Below are positions 47,511 to 58,559 of a DNA stretch of 64,000 nt, in pieces. The DNA comes from Pyrenula massariospora (Eukaryota > Ascomycota > Eurotiomycetes > Pyrenulales > Pyrenulaceae), in contig JAGFMI010000016.1 of the NCBI GenBank assembly GCA_021030905.1, positions 806,001 to 870,000 on the forward strand, in the 5' to 3' direction. The notes below the pieces were generated by a model, which saw nothing but the letters and a program-made list of their open reading frames with translations, was not told the origin of the DNA and ran no database searches. The translations under genes were made by a program, and so were the position numbers. The number at the start of each line of letters is the position of its first letter. Positions within the stretch are counted from its first letter, which is position 1.

Positions 47511-48510
47511 TTTGAAGATACGCGGTTTGGGAGAAAGAAGATGAGGTGGCTTCTGGCTTCTACTGAGTGTGCGGGATATGTCTCTCAAGAGACACGCCCT
47601 ATCATCACGAATCAAACGGAAGGGAGTAACTTGCAAGGACTCGCCTCGGTCAAGGCACCTACTGTGAAGCTTAATGACGCGACCAGCCTGATCAATCGTC
47701 CAGAGCTTGCTAGGACTTACCCGAGAGACTATCCCGATAATTACTGAGGTCACTAAAGCGGATCCGCAACGCTCTAGGCCAAGGTATTCAATGTCCTGCA
47801 TGTGATCTTCAACCGATGTGGGCAGCATTTGGGGGGCCAGACGCTCGGAATGACTACCCTGCAGAGTAGAGCTTGCATGCTCTAATGCAGGTGAAGAACA
47901 GTTTCGCTCCGGGATTGTAAATGACAATGCGTCTAGCTGACCGGGCAATTTTTTTTTCAAAAGACAGCGGCACGCAAAGACCAGGACAGGCATCGTTGGG
48001 ATCGTGATTCAGCTAAAGATCGCACCGAGACGCTCGTTTTGGTTGCATTGGAGCTGCTGGCAAGGATCATCGCCGCATGGTGTTCGTCCGGCACCTGTCA
48101 AGATAAGGAGGCAGATCTTAATCGAGAGAAAAAGCAAAAACCATGCGGTGAAGGTTATATCGTGTTAAAGAGGTGTTTCATCAAGCATCCACGAGTTAGG
48201 CCACTTACGCAACGCCTTGCAGAGGCTCAAGACGCACCGCATTAGGCATCTCTCGGTCCGCCCAGCCTCCGAGTATTCCGCTTCCCACACGGGCTTAGCG
48301 GCGGCGCAGCAGATCATCGAACGCCGAAATCGCAATCACGACACCCAAATACCTTAGATAGAGCCTTAGTCCCTCATAGGCGTTGGTGGTTGCCAGCCAA
48401 GTCTTGTAATCTTTTGGAAGCTTGACCATGTTAGACCTGGTCTTTGCTTTTCAACCCGTCCCCTACACATCTCGATTTGTTTGCCGAACTTTCTTGGGAC
48501 AGCATCTACC
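47511..48510. promoter_or_regulatory. divergent promoter region of the UstYa-like and P450 genes
   Basis: One kilobase between divergent starts. At 48252-48273 lies CTCGG and, 12 bases later, CCGAG, an inverted CGG pair of the kind bound by Zn2Cys6 regulators; the spacing is not one I can assign. A TTG-started frame reads upstream through the UstYa start, but the ATG at 47510 fits the family. Confidence 0.4.
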
Positions 48511-50302
48511 ATGTTTTTCGTTTACGGCCTACTTCTTTCCTCGGTCTTCTTAGCGCTCTCACAATACCTCTACCAAACATGGAGTGTGTATTCAGCTCGG
48601 CGTTCAGTCAAACGCCACCATGGCTGTCAGGAACCTCCTCAGTATCCTCATCGTGACCGTTGGGGCTATGACCTGGCACATGAACGTATCAAGGCTTTCG
48701 CAAGTGGACAAGGCCAAAAAATTTACGAGCAGCACTTTGAGAAATATGGCAAAACCTTTGCGGAGCATTTCTTTAGGCAAAAGACCATCACGACCATGGA
48801 GCCTGCCAACGTCCAACATATCCTTGGCCACGCGTCAAAAGACTTCGCCAAGACCGAGTCTAGAACGAGAAAGGCCATAATTAGGAAGTTCATAGGACCC
48901 GGAATCTTGACCTACACGGATGCGGAATGGAAGCATGCCAGAGACTTGATCAAGCCTATCTTTACACGCGGAGAACTTGCTGATGTCAATGTCATTGAGA
49001 AGCATGTCGATCGTCTGATGAATGTTCTGCCACACGATGAGAGCACAATTGACGCTCAGCAGCTTCTCCAGAAGATGGTAAGTTGTGGTTTCTTTCTGTC
49101 TAGTAGGCTGCACATCTTTACCTTCTACGCTTTGAGGAAGACTTTGGACACCTGGCCTGTCCCACAATTGCTTCCCTGCCATCTAGTCATAACCAGTTAG
49201 GGAGTTATCTGCTTAAACAGTCGCAAACCAAAGCCTGACATAGACATAGTTCCTAGACTCAGCGAGTGAGTTCTTACTCGGGGAGCCTTTGAATGCTTTG
49301 TCTCCGGATCCACCATCCGCTACGAAAGTATTTTTGGAATCGTGGAATGAGGCAGCAGCTGGATTTGCACGCTACAGAGCGGCTCCGAGGCTCACATACC
49401 TTAGATATATGCTCCCAAACAGCTACGACAAGGCTTGCACAGTTCTACATAGGTTCCTCGATGGGCACGTGAGGCGTGTCTTGCAGGAAACTGCTACGTA
49501 CGACAAGCCGAATAATGAGAAGACTGCCGAAGAAGAGCAAGTAGACCCATCGCAACGTTACATCTTCATGACCGAAGTGGCCAAGAAGATTCGTGATCCG
49601 ACTAAGCTTCGCTCTGAAGTCACAAATGTCTTCTTCGTTGCACGGGAGAATGTTGCGATGGTGACAGCGAATGCTCTATTCCACTTAGCAAGGAATCCTT
49701 CTATCTGGGTCGAGCTCCGACGGACTGCGGTAGAGCTCGGAGACCAACCCCTCACCTTCGAGCTCCTAAGGTCGCTCAATCTCTACCGTTACGTTTACAA
49801 CGAAACTCTACGCGTACAAGGTCCGGCCATCATGCTCATACGCACTGCTATCAGCGACTCGGTACTCCCAACAGGTGGCGGTCCTGATGGCAAGGCTCCA
49901 ATTTTCATCGAAAAGGGCACACAGGTTAGTGGTCATTAGCCTCTGCACCATGTGAACATTTAATACTGACTTTACACACCAAATTTCAAGGTCGTTTGCA
50001 ACAACTGGAGTATGCATCACGACAAAGACGTATGGGGGGAAGATGCTCAGGAATTCAACCCTCGACGATGGGGTGGGAGACGACCTCCAATGTGGGAGTT
50101 TGTTCCTTTCGGCGGAGGTCCGCGGATCTGTCCTGCGAATCAGCAAGTCTACACTCATTTCGTTTATGTGATGGTTCGACTGGCACAAGAGTTTGCGACT
50201 ATTGAGAATAGGGATCCTACAAGAGAATATGTGACGAGCTTCAAGCTGACCGCTGAGAGCAAGAACGGTGTCAAGATTGCTCTGGTCCCTGAATCTGCCT
50301 AG
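48511..50302 (+). CDS. cytochrome P450, CYP52-like, with altered active-site motifs
   Basis: Membrane-bound monooxygenase-type protein closest in pattern to CYP52 (n-alkane/fatty acid hydroxylases). Exons 48511-49077, 49250-49924 and 49991-50302 give 517 residues. An N-terminal hydrophobic anchor is followed by the usual P450 order: ExxR as NETLR near 373, a PERF-like FNPRRW, and the heme loop FGGGPRICPA with Cys near 461. Two oddities: the heme motif ends in Ala where most have Gly, and the I-helix reads VARENVAMV where CYP52 has A-G-R-D-T-T, so the oxygen-activating Thr is Asn. Intron 1 (172 nt) is long and may hide a short exon, since a few residues expected before LDSASEFL are missing. 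In the RiPP context it may modify the peptide or a side group. Confidence 0.85.
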
Positions 50303-51845
50303 GCGTATTGTGACCACAGGTGTTGAGATTGAGAGCTAAGCTATATTGATAGGTTCAACCGCATAGCTGAGGACAAGTCAGTCCTACCAAGACTATGATA
50401 GACTAGCTATGCAAGTTTCACCGCGTGAGCGAGAGTGGTGAACTACTGGGAACCAATCCTGAGAGTTGAAACAAACATCTAATGTGTGCGGCAAGGCAAA
50501 AAGGACGGACCTTACAGGATTTATTGGTCCCGATAATTTAGTGTTGCCCGAGCACTTTGCGTGAACGTCAACCATAAAAGGCAAGTATCCTGCGTTGCAG
50601 GCATGCATCTACGCGTGGTCGTGAAATTTACAGGAATATGCTAATATTCGAATACAGGTTTTGTGGTTTCCAGTAGCCGCTCAACGTCAGCAGACTGTAT
50701 AATCTCCAACATGAGCAGCTAAATTCCCTTCAACCGGACCTCTCAAGTACCAGAAAGCCTTCATGCCCGAGAGCTGCATCTCCATACATTAAACAAAAGA
50801 CCTCATTTAATGTGACAGTCGAAGACAGATCACCATTTTGAACCTCGATCCCAAGATCTTTTCCGTCTCACTTCACGAAGACAACATCCAAGAAGCTGAA
50901 CCTGGAGGCATTACACGTTTTAGGTTGGTTGTGTGGATAGCATTGGCAGCAGGTCATTGGGTTGGTTGTAGGGCAAAGCTTGCATTTAGTGCCATTTTTG
51001 TCACTAGATTTGGAGTCAAATACTCAAAGATTGGATCTGAACTATTGGACAGTACGTGGAGACTGAAAAGAAAGTTTTACGCCGCTTTCGACGTGTTTTA
51101 GCTGTCAATTCATTGGAAACACGTATGCTTCAAACGTATCGCATCAGCGGTCGACTTAGGGAAGTCCCCCGTGAACTGGTGGATCACGGTATGAAGCAAA
51201 ATGATGACGAGGGAGAGAGCGTGGTGCGATTGCGAGTAGAGACTCACCTGATCCAACTGGAATCCTCTTTGTCCAGAAGACTTTTCACGGTCAAGAATAC
51301 TAGGAGATTAGCAGAGCGCAGGGCGCGACAATTGTGGAAGGCGCAGCATCTCGGATAGTCGAATTGAATTGCAGCGGTGGCTGTGACTCTCGTCCTGTGC
51401 TGTCCGAGAATGTGGCGGTGTCAGCTTTGGAAGCCTTTGATATCTCAGCACGATCTCGGAGCTACCCGCCGAGATTGTGTAACTAACAGGCCAAAAGGTA
51501 TAGATAAATAAACCTAATATGTGTAAGCAAATCGCAGTATTGCGGGATTTCTATCCTCAACCATCAAGAGTGGCGGCCACGAACGGGCCTGGAAATCAAA
51601 GGAGATGGAGCGTGGAGGAGTTGAGGCTTATCTGCAAGTGGCCCTGTTGACCACCACTGACGCCCTCCACTGTGTGGCCTTTGCGGATGGCCGAAGCGGG
51701 CTATTCAAGAAAAGTACGTGTTGATACGTCTCCAAGTTAGAGACCCTGCAAGATCATGGCAACACTACACCTTTTCAAAAATTGCACCGTCGATCCTTGC
51801 ATATTGGAACTGTAATCGTGGCATCTGTTCTTCCCTCAATGGAAT
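50303..51845. other. intergenic, possible gene remnants
   Basis: About 1.5 kb. Open frames at 50838-51101 and 51056-51358 lack ATG starts and family resemblance; the second is basic and could be a decayed exon. No transposon ends recognised. Confidence 0.4.
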
Positions 51846-53221
51846 ATGTACATCTTCAATCCGTGGCTGGTCCTGATCTCGCCAATTTTTGCTCAAGACG
51901 CTATTTACTACTGGATTGATCGATCGTGTCTTCCAGTGGCGCAGGGTGGCATCAGGTTTCCAGATGACAGATTCCTCAGGGCGCTTAGAGGAGCACAAGA
52001 TATGGCGACGCGAGCAGGAGCTCGGTTGGTTAACGATCCGGATGGGTACCTAAACGATGCATTCAACTGGATTTTTAAGCGACGAAGGGATGAAGCTGAG
52101 TTCCAGCCGACTTTCTTATATGTCATCTGTGAGAATCTCATTCAAGCATAAGGACTCAATTATTGTATACTGATGTCTTTGGTCCGCAGTACTCCTCGAA
52201 ACTCTCCAGAACATGATTCGAACAGACGATCGAAATGAATCGGTAATTCGTTACTACTGCGATAATGATGCACAGGATGCGCTAAGTCCATTTCCCCTTT
52301 CTCGGTGGACCCTACGCCCAGACGTTGATAATCCACCGGACAATTACATCGCGCAGAGAGATCGCCCGCGCTGGCCGGCGAGAATCAATAGACAGTATCA
52401 AGAGTGGGAGGACCTTGATAATGGTATTAGTAAGTCTATCCAGTCTAGCTCTCATGCTGTGCAAGAACCTAAGTCCGCATCTTTTTGTTTCTACAGTCTT
52501 TGGTAGAGGGTCAGGCTGTCACAATGGTGTACAGGGGGTGACCTACATGCAACAACGTCGTCGTCATGCGCGAGTGCCTTTGCCCGGTGGCACAGAGTAC
52601 AGAGTCACAACCACAGTCCGTAACCCATCTCCTACATTCAAGCAGTTGGGCCCACGGATGAAGCTAAGCTTTGTCATTTTGTAGATCTGTGACACGGTAT
52701 TGCGTGGGTGGCTGCACTCATTCGATGATCTTCCTGAACTCGCAGATATGAATGCTTTTCTATGGCGGCATCATGAGCACGCGGATTCGTCAACACTTGA
52801 TGTCTTTGAACCAATGACTGCAATGACTATTTTTCACGAGGTTCGTCATCCAAGTAATTCATGAGAACTTTCATATCGTGTTAAATGTGGCGAACAGTTT
52901 TGTCATAACAGCCTTTTTAAAAGTAATTTTATAATCCTTGTTCCTTTTTACCATCAATCAGTCCATCTTATCCATCGCTAATACGTTGTATTTTCAGTAC
53001 CAGATCAACCTTCTCCCAGTGCGCATGAGCGGGGAGGGGAGTTCGCTTACGGCTGGAAGGACGTGCAAGACCTCGCTGGACCTGTTGAGGCTGTCAGCAA
53101 CGCTGACAATTTTGCTTTTCTTGGTCTGATTGCGACTCTCGCAGATCGCAAGTTCCGTGTGAACCCGCGATATGATATGAGATATCAGGGAAAACTGAGG
53201 TACAACTCAAATTTTCAATAA
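51846..53221 (+). CDS. secreted HExxH metallopeptidase-like protein (deuterolysin / Lys-specific endopeptidase type)
   Basis: Predicted secreted zinc peptidase of the M35-like fold. Exons 51846-52128, 52190-52429, 52497-52615, 52685-52853 and 52998-53221 give 344 residues. Signal peptide MYIFNPWLVLISPIFA, then YYWIDRSC. Conserved-looking blocks: IRYYCDND, GVTYMQQ, ICDTVLRGW, the zinc motif HEVRH at 265-269, and near the end AYGWKDVQDLAG with SNADNFAFLGLIATLAD. All joins keep frame; the exon 3 donor is 52615 or 52603. The ligand Asp expected after HExxH in M35 proteins was not identified. It follows the RiPP genes in the same orientation as the P450; a role in peptide maturation is possible but only suggested by position. 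Confidence 0.7.
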
Positions 53222-54209
53222 CTGTATCAACCTTTCCGGACGAATAGCAATTGAACGATAGTGGGAACACTGTCTGTCGGGCGACCAAGCCAGCCAGGCT
53301 TGCGGATGCAGTATTGTTCGACTGCATCGCATACAGAACCTTCATTTACTGCTCATTGGCAATTTTCAACACCATCCTTTTCCCTGTCGCAGCTACTAGA
53401 GAGAGGGAATTCAGTCGTTTTAAATAGTAAAAAGAGGGCAAAGAGTACCTGCGGCGGCGGTTTGAGGATGGTTGTCCAGGACGAGATACATTTCAACGGA
53501 AACGGACGCAAGGAGCTCGACTAGTATTCATGGTAGGTTGCAGAACACGATCATCCGAAACGTGGACTCGATCTACCTATACTAGGCGCACATGACCTTA
53601 CTTTAACAGAAGGTCAAAAAGCAGATTGATCATTTGGTTTAGTGTGTAATATGAGTGATGTGATGGCGCCTAGAGATGGTCTTGTCACGGCAGGTCTAAA
53701 TGATTAGCTGACGGTGACGACAATAAGTGGATTGAGGATGGAGTGCAGATGTATAGCTAGTAAGAATTAAGGCTTACAATCAGAATATTATTGAAAAGTT
53801 TCATATTGTCCAGATATTCTCACTACCGTTTGTCAACTACGCGAAAGCATAAATCAAGTCACGTAAATACACTTGGCATCGGGTATCTGTAGGTCAGCGC
53901 TCCTTTTCCATAATTTCAATTTCATCATCTTCAGCCTCAAAACCTGCCATTAAATCAAAACCTAAGGCGCGTTGTCGATTATAAATCAGGCTTGGCTCAT
54001 TCTTGGTTCTGTTGGTGTCTCAGCTGTGCGTAAACAATGCACGCCAGGGTCTACCTATGGACCGTATTACCCCTACTACTATCAGCGATCTTCTTTGGTA
54101 TGCACGTCCCTCAATGTCGGGAGCGTGAGGGACACATATACAGTCTCTCCTAAAAATGACGATGCTGTAGGCGATAGAGCTCTGGACTTCGCTATCCAGT
54201 CGTTGCCCA
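53222..54209. other. intergenic
   Basis: 3' flank of the metallopeptidase and promoter of the HET gene. Frames at 53261-53524 and 53972-54280 lack support. Confidence 0.45.
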
Positions 54210-56582
54210 ATGGACCACCTTCCCCAAACGCACAGCCTCGCTATCCTGGCTCCCAATCTCATCTTCCCACTGCGATGTGATCCAAATGGCTACGATGATG
54301 GACCCCTGGAAACATATCCTGAGAGAAAAGGCTTTCGACTGAATCACTGGGGCGAGTTCAATTTCTCCAATATCTTGAGCCTGCCTAACGGATCAAGATT
54401 GAGCGCCGAACAGAGCACAAAACTTCTGCAGGAGTGGCTGTTCTTTGGTCTTCTCGCGGCGACTCATTCGATATACAGTACTAAGTTCAACGGCTACGAT
54501 TATGTCAAAATCCGTGGTGGGGTTCAGGTCTTAAGCCTTGAGAACCTTTCACATCATGCAAAGACCTGGTACGATCTGGAGGGCGAGAAACAGAAGCCCG
54601 TACGCAAGCGAAACTTTCGTGAAATCGAACAGCATCTCATGCGCGCACTCCGCTTCCTTACGAACAACTTCACTGCCATCACCTACGGAAGTCTCAGTTT
54701 CTCTGGAACCATTGACAACGTCGTCTCAGAGGATTCTCGCATAGCTGTCGAAGACAATCTCGACATTATATTGCTTGTCCTGTTGGAAGCTGTTGAGTAC
54801 ATAAACAAAACAATATGGTTTAGAGAGAGGAAAGATTGGGGTAGTTTCCCAGAAACTGTCTCTCTTTCGGTGCATCAACTTATGACTAGGCTCTACTGGT
54901 GCCCTAGTGAGCTGAACCTTGTCGGTCTCACGTTTGACAACAGTTCTTTTTGTTTTGCTAGTCGTATGGTACGACATCGCGCCAATGTCTCGCACTCGCG
55001 GTGCAATTCGAGTAAGTGTCGTGGATTTCAGTTGGAAGTATCTTCTTACCAAACCGCACACACTTCATCCTGTGAGGGCTGTAGAAATATTCATGTCGAC
55101 TCGGCTGCATTAGAAAGCATTTTGGTTGGTCCACACCACAGCGTCATGCCTCGCGTCAAAGTATCAGTCACAGAGCTGGATGAAGTGAAGGTTCGTCTCG
55201 TCAACGACGGAGAATACACCGCAATATCTCACGTTTAGTCCGATAGGTTAGGACACCCTCCAGGTATTAATGCACTGCCTCAGTGTCAAATTAGAAGACT
55301 TCACCGACTTATCCTCGAGACCGGACTCAGGGAGCCGATTATGTGGATTGATGCGTTATGTGTGCCAGCAAAGAATGGACCTGGAAAGCGTAACGCGCTT
55401 GCTCGAATGGCTGTTGTCTACCGCAGTGCCACTAATGTTCTGGTTCTTGACTCTGATCTCTTATCGACGCCTTCAACGTGTTGTAACGAAGAAGTGCTAT
55501 TGCGGATAGCTCTTTCCAAATGGAATAGAAGACTGTGGACACTGGAGGAGGGCGTCGTTGCTCGGTCCAAACTCTTGTTCCAATTCCGCGATCGATCGAT
55601 TGCCCTGCCTGCACCGAATAGGTCAATTAGCGATAATATCGCCCCCAACTGCGCAATGTTAATATCTCAGTATCTGCCAACAAGTCCAGATATCCTCTCC
55701 GTGATCACGGCACTTCATTTTCGGTCCACCTCATGGAGTGCAGACGAGCCACTTTGCGTTGGGTATATCCTAAATATCGATGTCTCATCTATTGTCGACC
55801 TAGATGACGTACATCTGCGGATGCTGGAACTATATCGCCTGCTTTCGAAGAGGGATCCGAAGTTTCCATGGCAGTTCTTGTTTACAGACGAGGAAAAGTT
55901 GACTATTTCCCCATTCAGGTGGGCGCCTGCATCATTGCTGAACTTGGAGCCGCATGACGTTTTCTACCTGCAAGGAATGGATGAAAACCGGGACAATTAC
56001 ACTGAAGCGATCCAGACGGACCGTGGTTTGCAATTTCAGCCTAAACATTCATGTCTGCTTAGCTTCGCTGAAGGTGCCAACATCAAGAAGTGTATGATCC
56101 TAAGAGTCGACGCACTGTCGTACGTGCTTTGCCCTGTGCCAAAGGGATGCAAATGCCGGTCACATGAAAGATTCTGGGAAGGTTTTGAAAAGGAGAGGTC
56201 CCTGAATGCGGACCCAGCGCGCGACTGGACGGGAAGCTGGCAACCTCAATACGGCTATAGACCCACGGGGAATTGGGGCTTGATCTGCTCGGAAGGAGGC
56301 GGCCAATACGGAGTCATGGTTGCTATTAACGAGTTCAAGGATAAGATTATCTATTCAACCTTTGTAGGGCAGGTACAAATGTATGAGCTTCAGACCGAAT
56401 ACTCGTCGATCGTCCGTGCCAACAAGGAGTTTTGGGGTGTGTTATGCCATCGTGACTTTGATGAAGAGAAAGTGCGTCAAGAGCAAGACCGAGTAGAGCG
56501 AGAAGTCTTCGATGAGAGACATTATAGTTCTGTGACCTGTGTTAGGAGGTTCGCAGAGGACGTTACGTGGTGTATTGGTTGA
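54210..56582 (+). pseudogene. HET-domain (heterokaryon incompatibility) gene with one in-frame stop
   Basis: HET proteins trigger incompatibility-type cell death in fungi. The frame from ATG 54210 is open for 342 codons, then meets TAG at 55236-55238, and stays open in the same frame for another 447 codons to TGA 56582 (791 codons in all). The stop falls right after YTAISHV, where the HET domain has an invariant Trp (TGG), so a single G-to-A change explains it. Downstream HET motifs are intact (WIDALCVP, MAVVYRSATNVLVLD, WNRRLWTLEEG). The N-terminal start MDHLPQ resembles that of other large HET proteins. Either a recently inactivated allele, stop-codon readthrough or a sequence error; no other lesion was seen. 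Confidence 0.88.
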
Positions 56583-57227
56583 ACCCGGTTTGCAAGGAGG
56601 GACTGAATCTCCTCCCTTATCGGCAGTCTTTGCATATGCCATCAAATACTGGTTTGCAGCTTAGAACTTTGGTGCATCGAGGTTCAATCCGCGCGACTCC
56701 CACAGTCAATCAAGACCGCCTCAGTTCCTCCTCGAAAGTGAGATTGTTCGGACTTGACAGGTTAGTAATTATGTACCTGAGATTCCGGTATTATCTCAGG
56801 AAAATTGGAACCGTTAATCTAAAAGCTATTCTATGGACTCCTGATACCAGCCGAAATCCAAGGTGCCAAGGTGAAACAAACGGTGTGAACAGGCTTGAAG
56901 AGGGATCACGTTTATAAAGAAGGTACAGAGGCTACAAGAGGTATATGCAATTCTCGCTGTATACGGACTTTACAGAGCTAGAGATAGCATATCTTGCAGC
57001 ACTGAAAAAAGGAGACGAGATAAGGAATCGAAAAACTGTAATAGTTATCCCTCGAAAATCTCCAACTCACATGCTTCTCATCTGCTAGATCAGAATATCT
57101 GTCCGTGAGCTAGTTCACAACCGAGGAACAGATTTTCCATGATCCTATTACCCAGGAAATGTGTAGCTTACAGAGTTGGGCATAGCCTGCTTATTGACTT
57201 TGAAAATTGTGACTTACGTCGGTTGCA
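56583..57227. other. intergenic between convergent genes
   Basis: 3' flanks of the HET gene and the amidohydrolase. AT-rich. No gene seen. Confidence 0.5.
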
Positions 57228-58559
57228 TCAGACCATGCCCACCGCATCCCCTCCCTTTTTCCACACTCTCCCATCCTTCATCACAAATTCCACCTTCCTG
57301 AGCGCCCCAGCATCATCCACCGGATTCTCCTTCAACGCCGTCAAATCCGCCGCACAGCCCGGCTCCAACCAACCAAACCTCCTCCCGCACCAATCCCCAC
57401 CGCAAGCCTCCCACCCGCGAAACGTCAACGCCTGAAGCACATCCTCCACCGGAATCCCAGCCTCAATCATCAGCTCCGGTTCCCGCGCATTATCGCCGTG
57501 AGCGAACGCCCCCGTGTCCCCACCACACGCCACCTTCACACCCCTCTTCCACGCCTGATAAACCTGACTCTTGGCGGGCCCCACGTTCAAACCTTCGGCC
57601 TCATAAACCGCAAGCGTGGGAACATAGATCGTCCCCTTATCCCTCAACGTCTGCAACAGCACCTCCACCCCATCCTCCCCCTCCGCATCCGGATCCCACC
57701 CGTGCTCCACGCTCGTCACGCCAGCCTGGCTCGCCATCCTCGCCGCCTCTCTCCCCGTCGCATGCGCCGCCACGGGACACTGACTCCCCCTCGCCTCGCG
57801 AACGATCTCGTCCATCTCCTCCTGCTGGAACAGGGGTTTCGCCGGATTCCTCACCTTGGGCGGGAACTGTATCGGCTCCGCGCCCGGCCACGCCGCCGGC
57901 GGGAACCGCAGCTGCCGCTTGCGGTAGTCCGCGTAGAACTTGACCACGTCCGCGCCAGCGCCGATGCGGCGGCGGACCGCGGCGCGCACCCCTTCCACGC
58001 CGTCGCAGGGGTCCGAGATGCGCGGCAGCCGCAGAGATGGGTCCGTCGTGTTCTCGACGCGCAGCGCGTATCCAGAGGAAGACGCGAGGGTTTCGGTGGC
58101 GACGTAGAGGCGCGGGCCCGGGGTGAGGGCGCGGTTGACGGCGTTGCGGACGTGGATGTCGGCGTCGCCGAGGGATTCGGTGCCGAGGTCGCGGTAGGTG
58201 GTGTAGCCGGCGAGGAGGGCGGAGCGGAGGTGGGTGGTGGCGCGGATGATGCGCTCGACGGGGGATTCGTCGCGCATCTGGTTGAGGGATGGGGTTTGGG
58301 AGTAGGGGTGCAGGAAGATGTGGGTGTGGGCGTCTACGAAGCCGGGGAAGACGAAGAGGCCGCGGAGGTCGATGTCGGGGGGTTGGATGTGCTGGGGGAG
58401 CGGCTTTGTCCGCTGAGCCAATGACGTGATGAGTCCTGACTCGAGGGAAATGGTGAGAGAATAGTCAGTTAGAAAAACCTTGGCGATTGGGTCGAAGAGG
58501 TTCGTTGTGTGTACCGTAATGGTGGTCATATCGGGGGTCACTGCTCTCTTAGTGACCAT
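57228..58559 (-). CDS. metal-dependent amidohydrolase (imidazolonepropionase / prolidase-like)
   Basis: Hydrolase of the amidohydrolase superfamily with a binuclear-type metal site; the substrate (amide, peptide or lactone) is unknown. 443 residues, no intron. Metal ligands: HxH at His78/His80 (DAHTHIF), Lys207 in VVKFYADY (likely carboxylated), His266 (AAHATG), His286 (SVEHG) and Asp348 (CGGDTGAF). The C-terminal beta-sandwich phrase is EPGCAADLTALKENP. A second Met at residue 11 (MTTITVHTTN) may be the true start. No signal peptide. The coding strand changes from C-rich to G-rich at about 57950. Confidence 0.88.
   Translation of the reverse strand: MVTKRAVTPDMTTITVHTTNLFDPIAKVFLTDYSLTISLESGLITSLAQRTKPLPQHIQPPDIDLRGLFVFPGFVDAHTHIFLHPYSQTPSLNQMRDESPVERIIRATTHLRSALLAGYTTYRDLGTESLGDADIHVRNAVNRALTPGPRLYVATETLASSSGYALRVENTTDPSLRLPRISDPCDGVEGVRAAVRRRIGAGADVVKFYADYRKRQLRFPPAAWPGAEPIQFPPKVRNPAKPLFQQEEMDEIVREARGSQCPVAAHATGREAARMASQAGVTSVEHGWDPDAEGEDGVEVLLQTLRDKGTIYVPTLAVYEAEGLNVGPAKSQVYQAWKRGVKVACGGDTGAFAHGDNAREPELMIEAGIPVEDVLQALTFRGWEACGGDWCGRRFGWLEPGCAADLTALKENPVDDAGALRKVEFVMKDGRVWKKGGDAVGMV

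Noticed and set aside
47508-47993. Longer UstYa-like protein starting upstream of 47510
   Set aside because: The frame is open further upstream, but the family starts with a short acidic cytosolic tail exactly like that after ATG 47510; the upstream part looks like promoter or leader.
56681-56690. tRNA T-loop-like GGTTCAATCC
   Set aside because: The flanking bases do not form the five-pair T stem, and no acceptor or anticodon arms are found nearby.
57498-58424. 308-codon plus-strand open frame
   Set aside because: Antisense shadow of the amidohydrolase gene; the biased third positions remove stops. The sense frame has all metal ligands.
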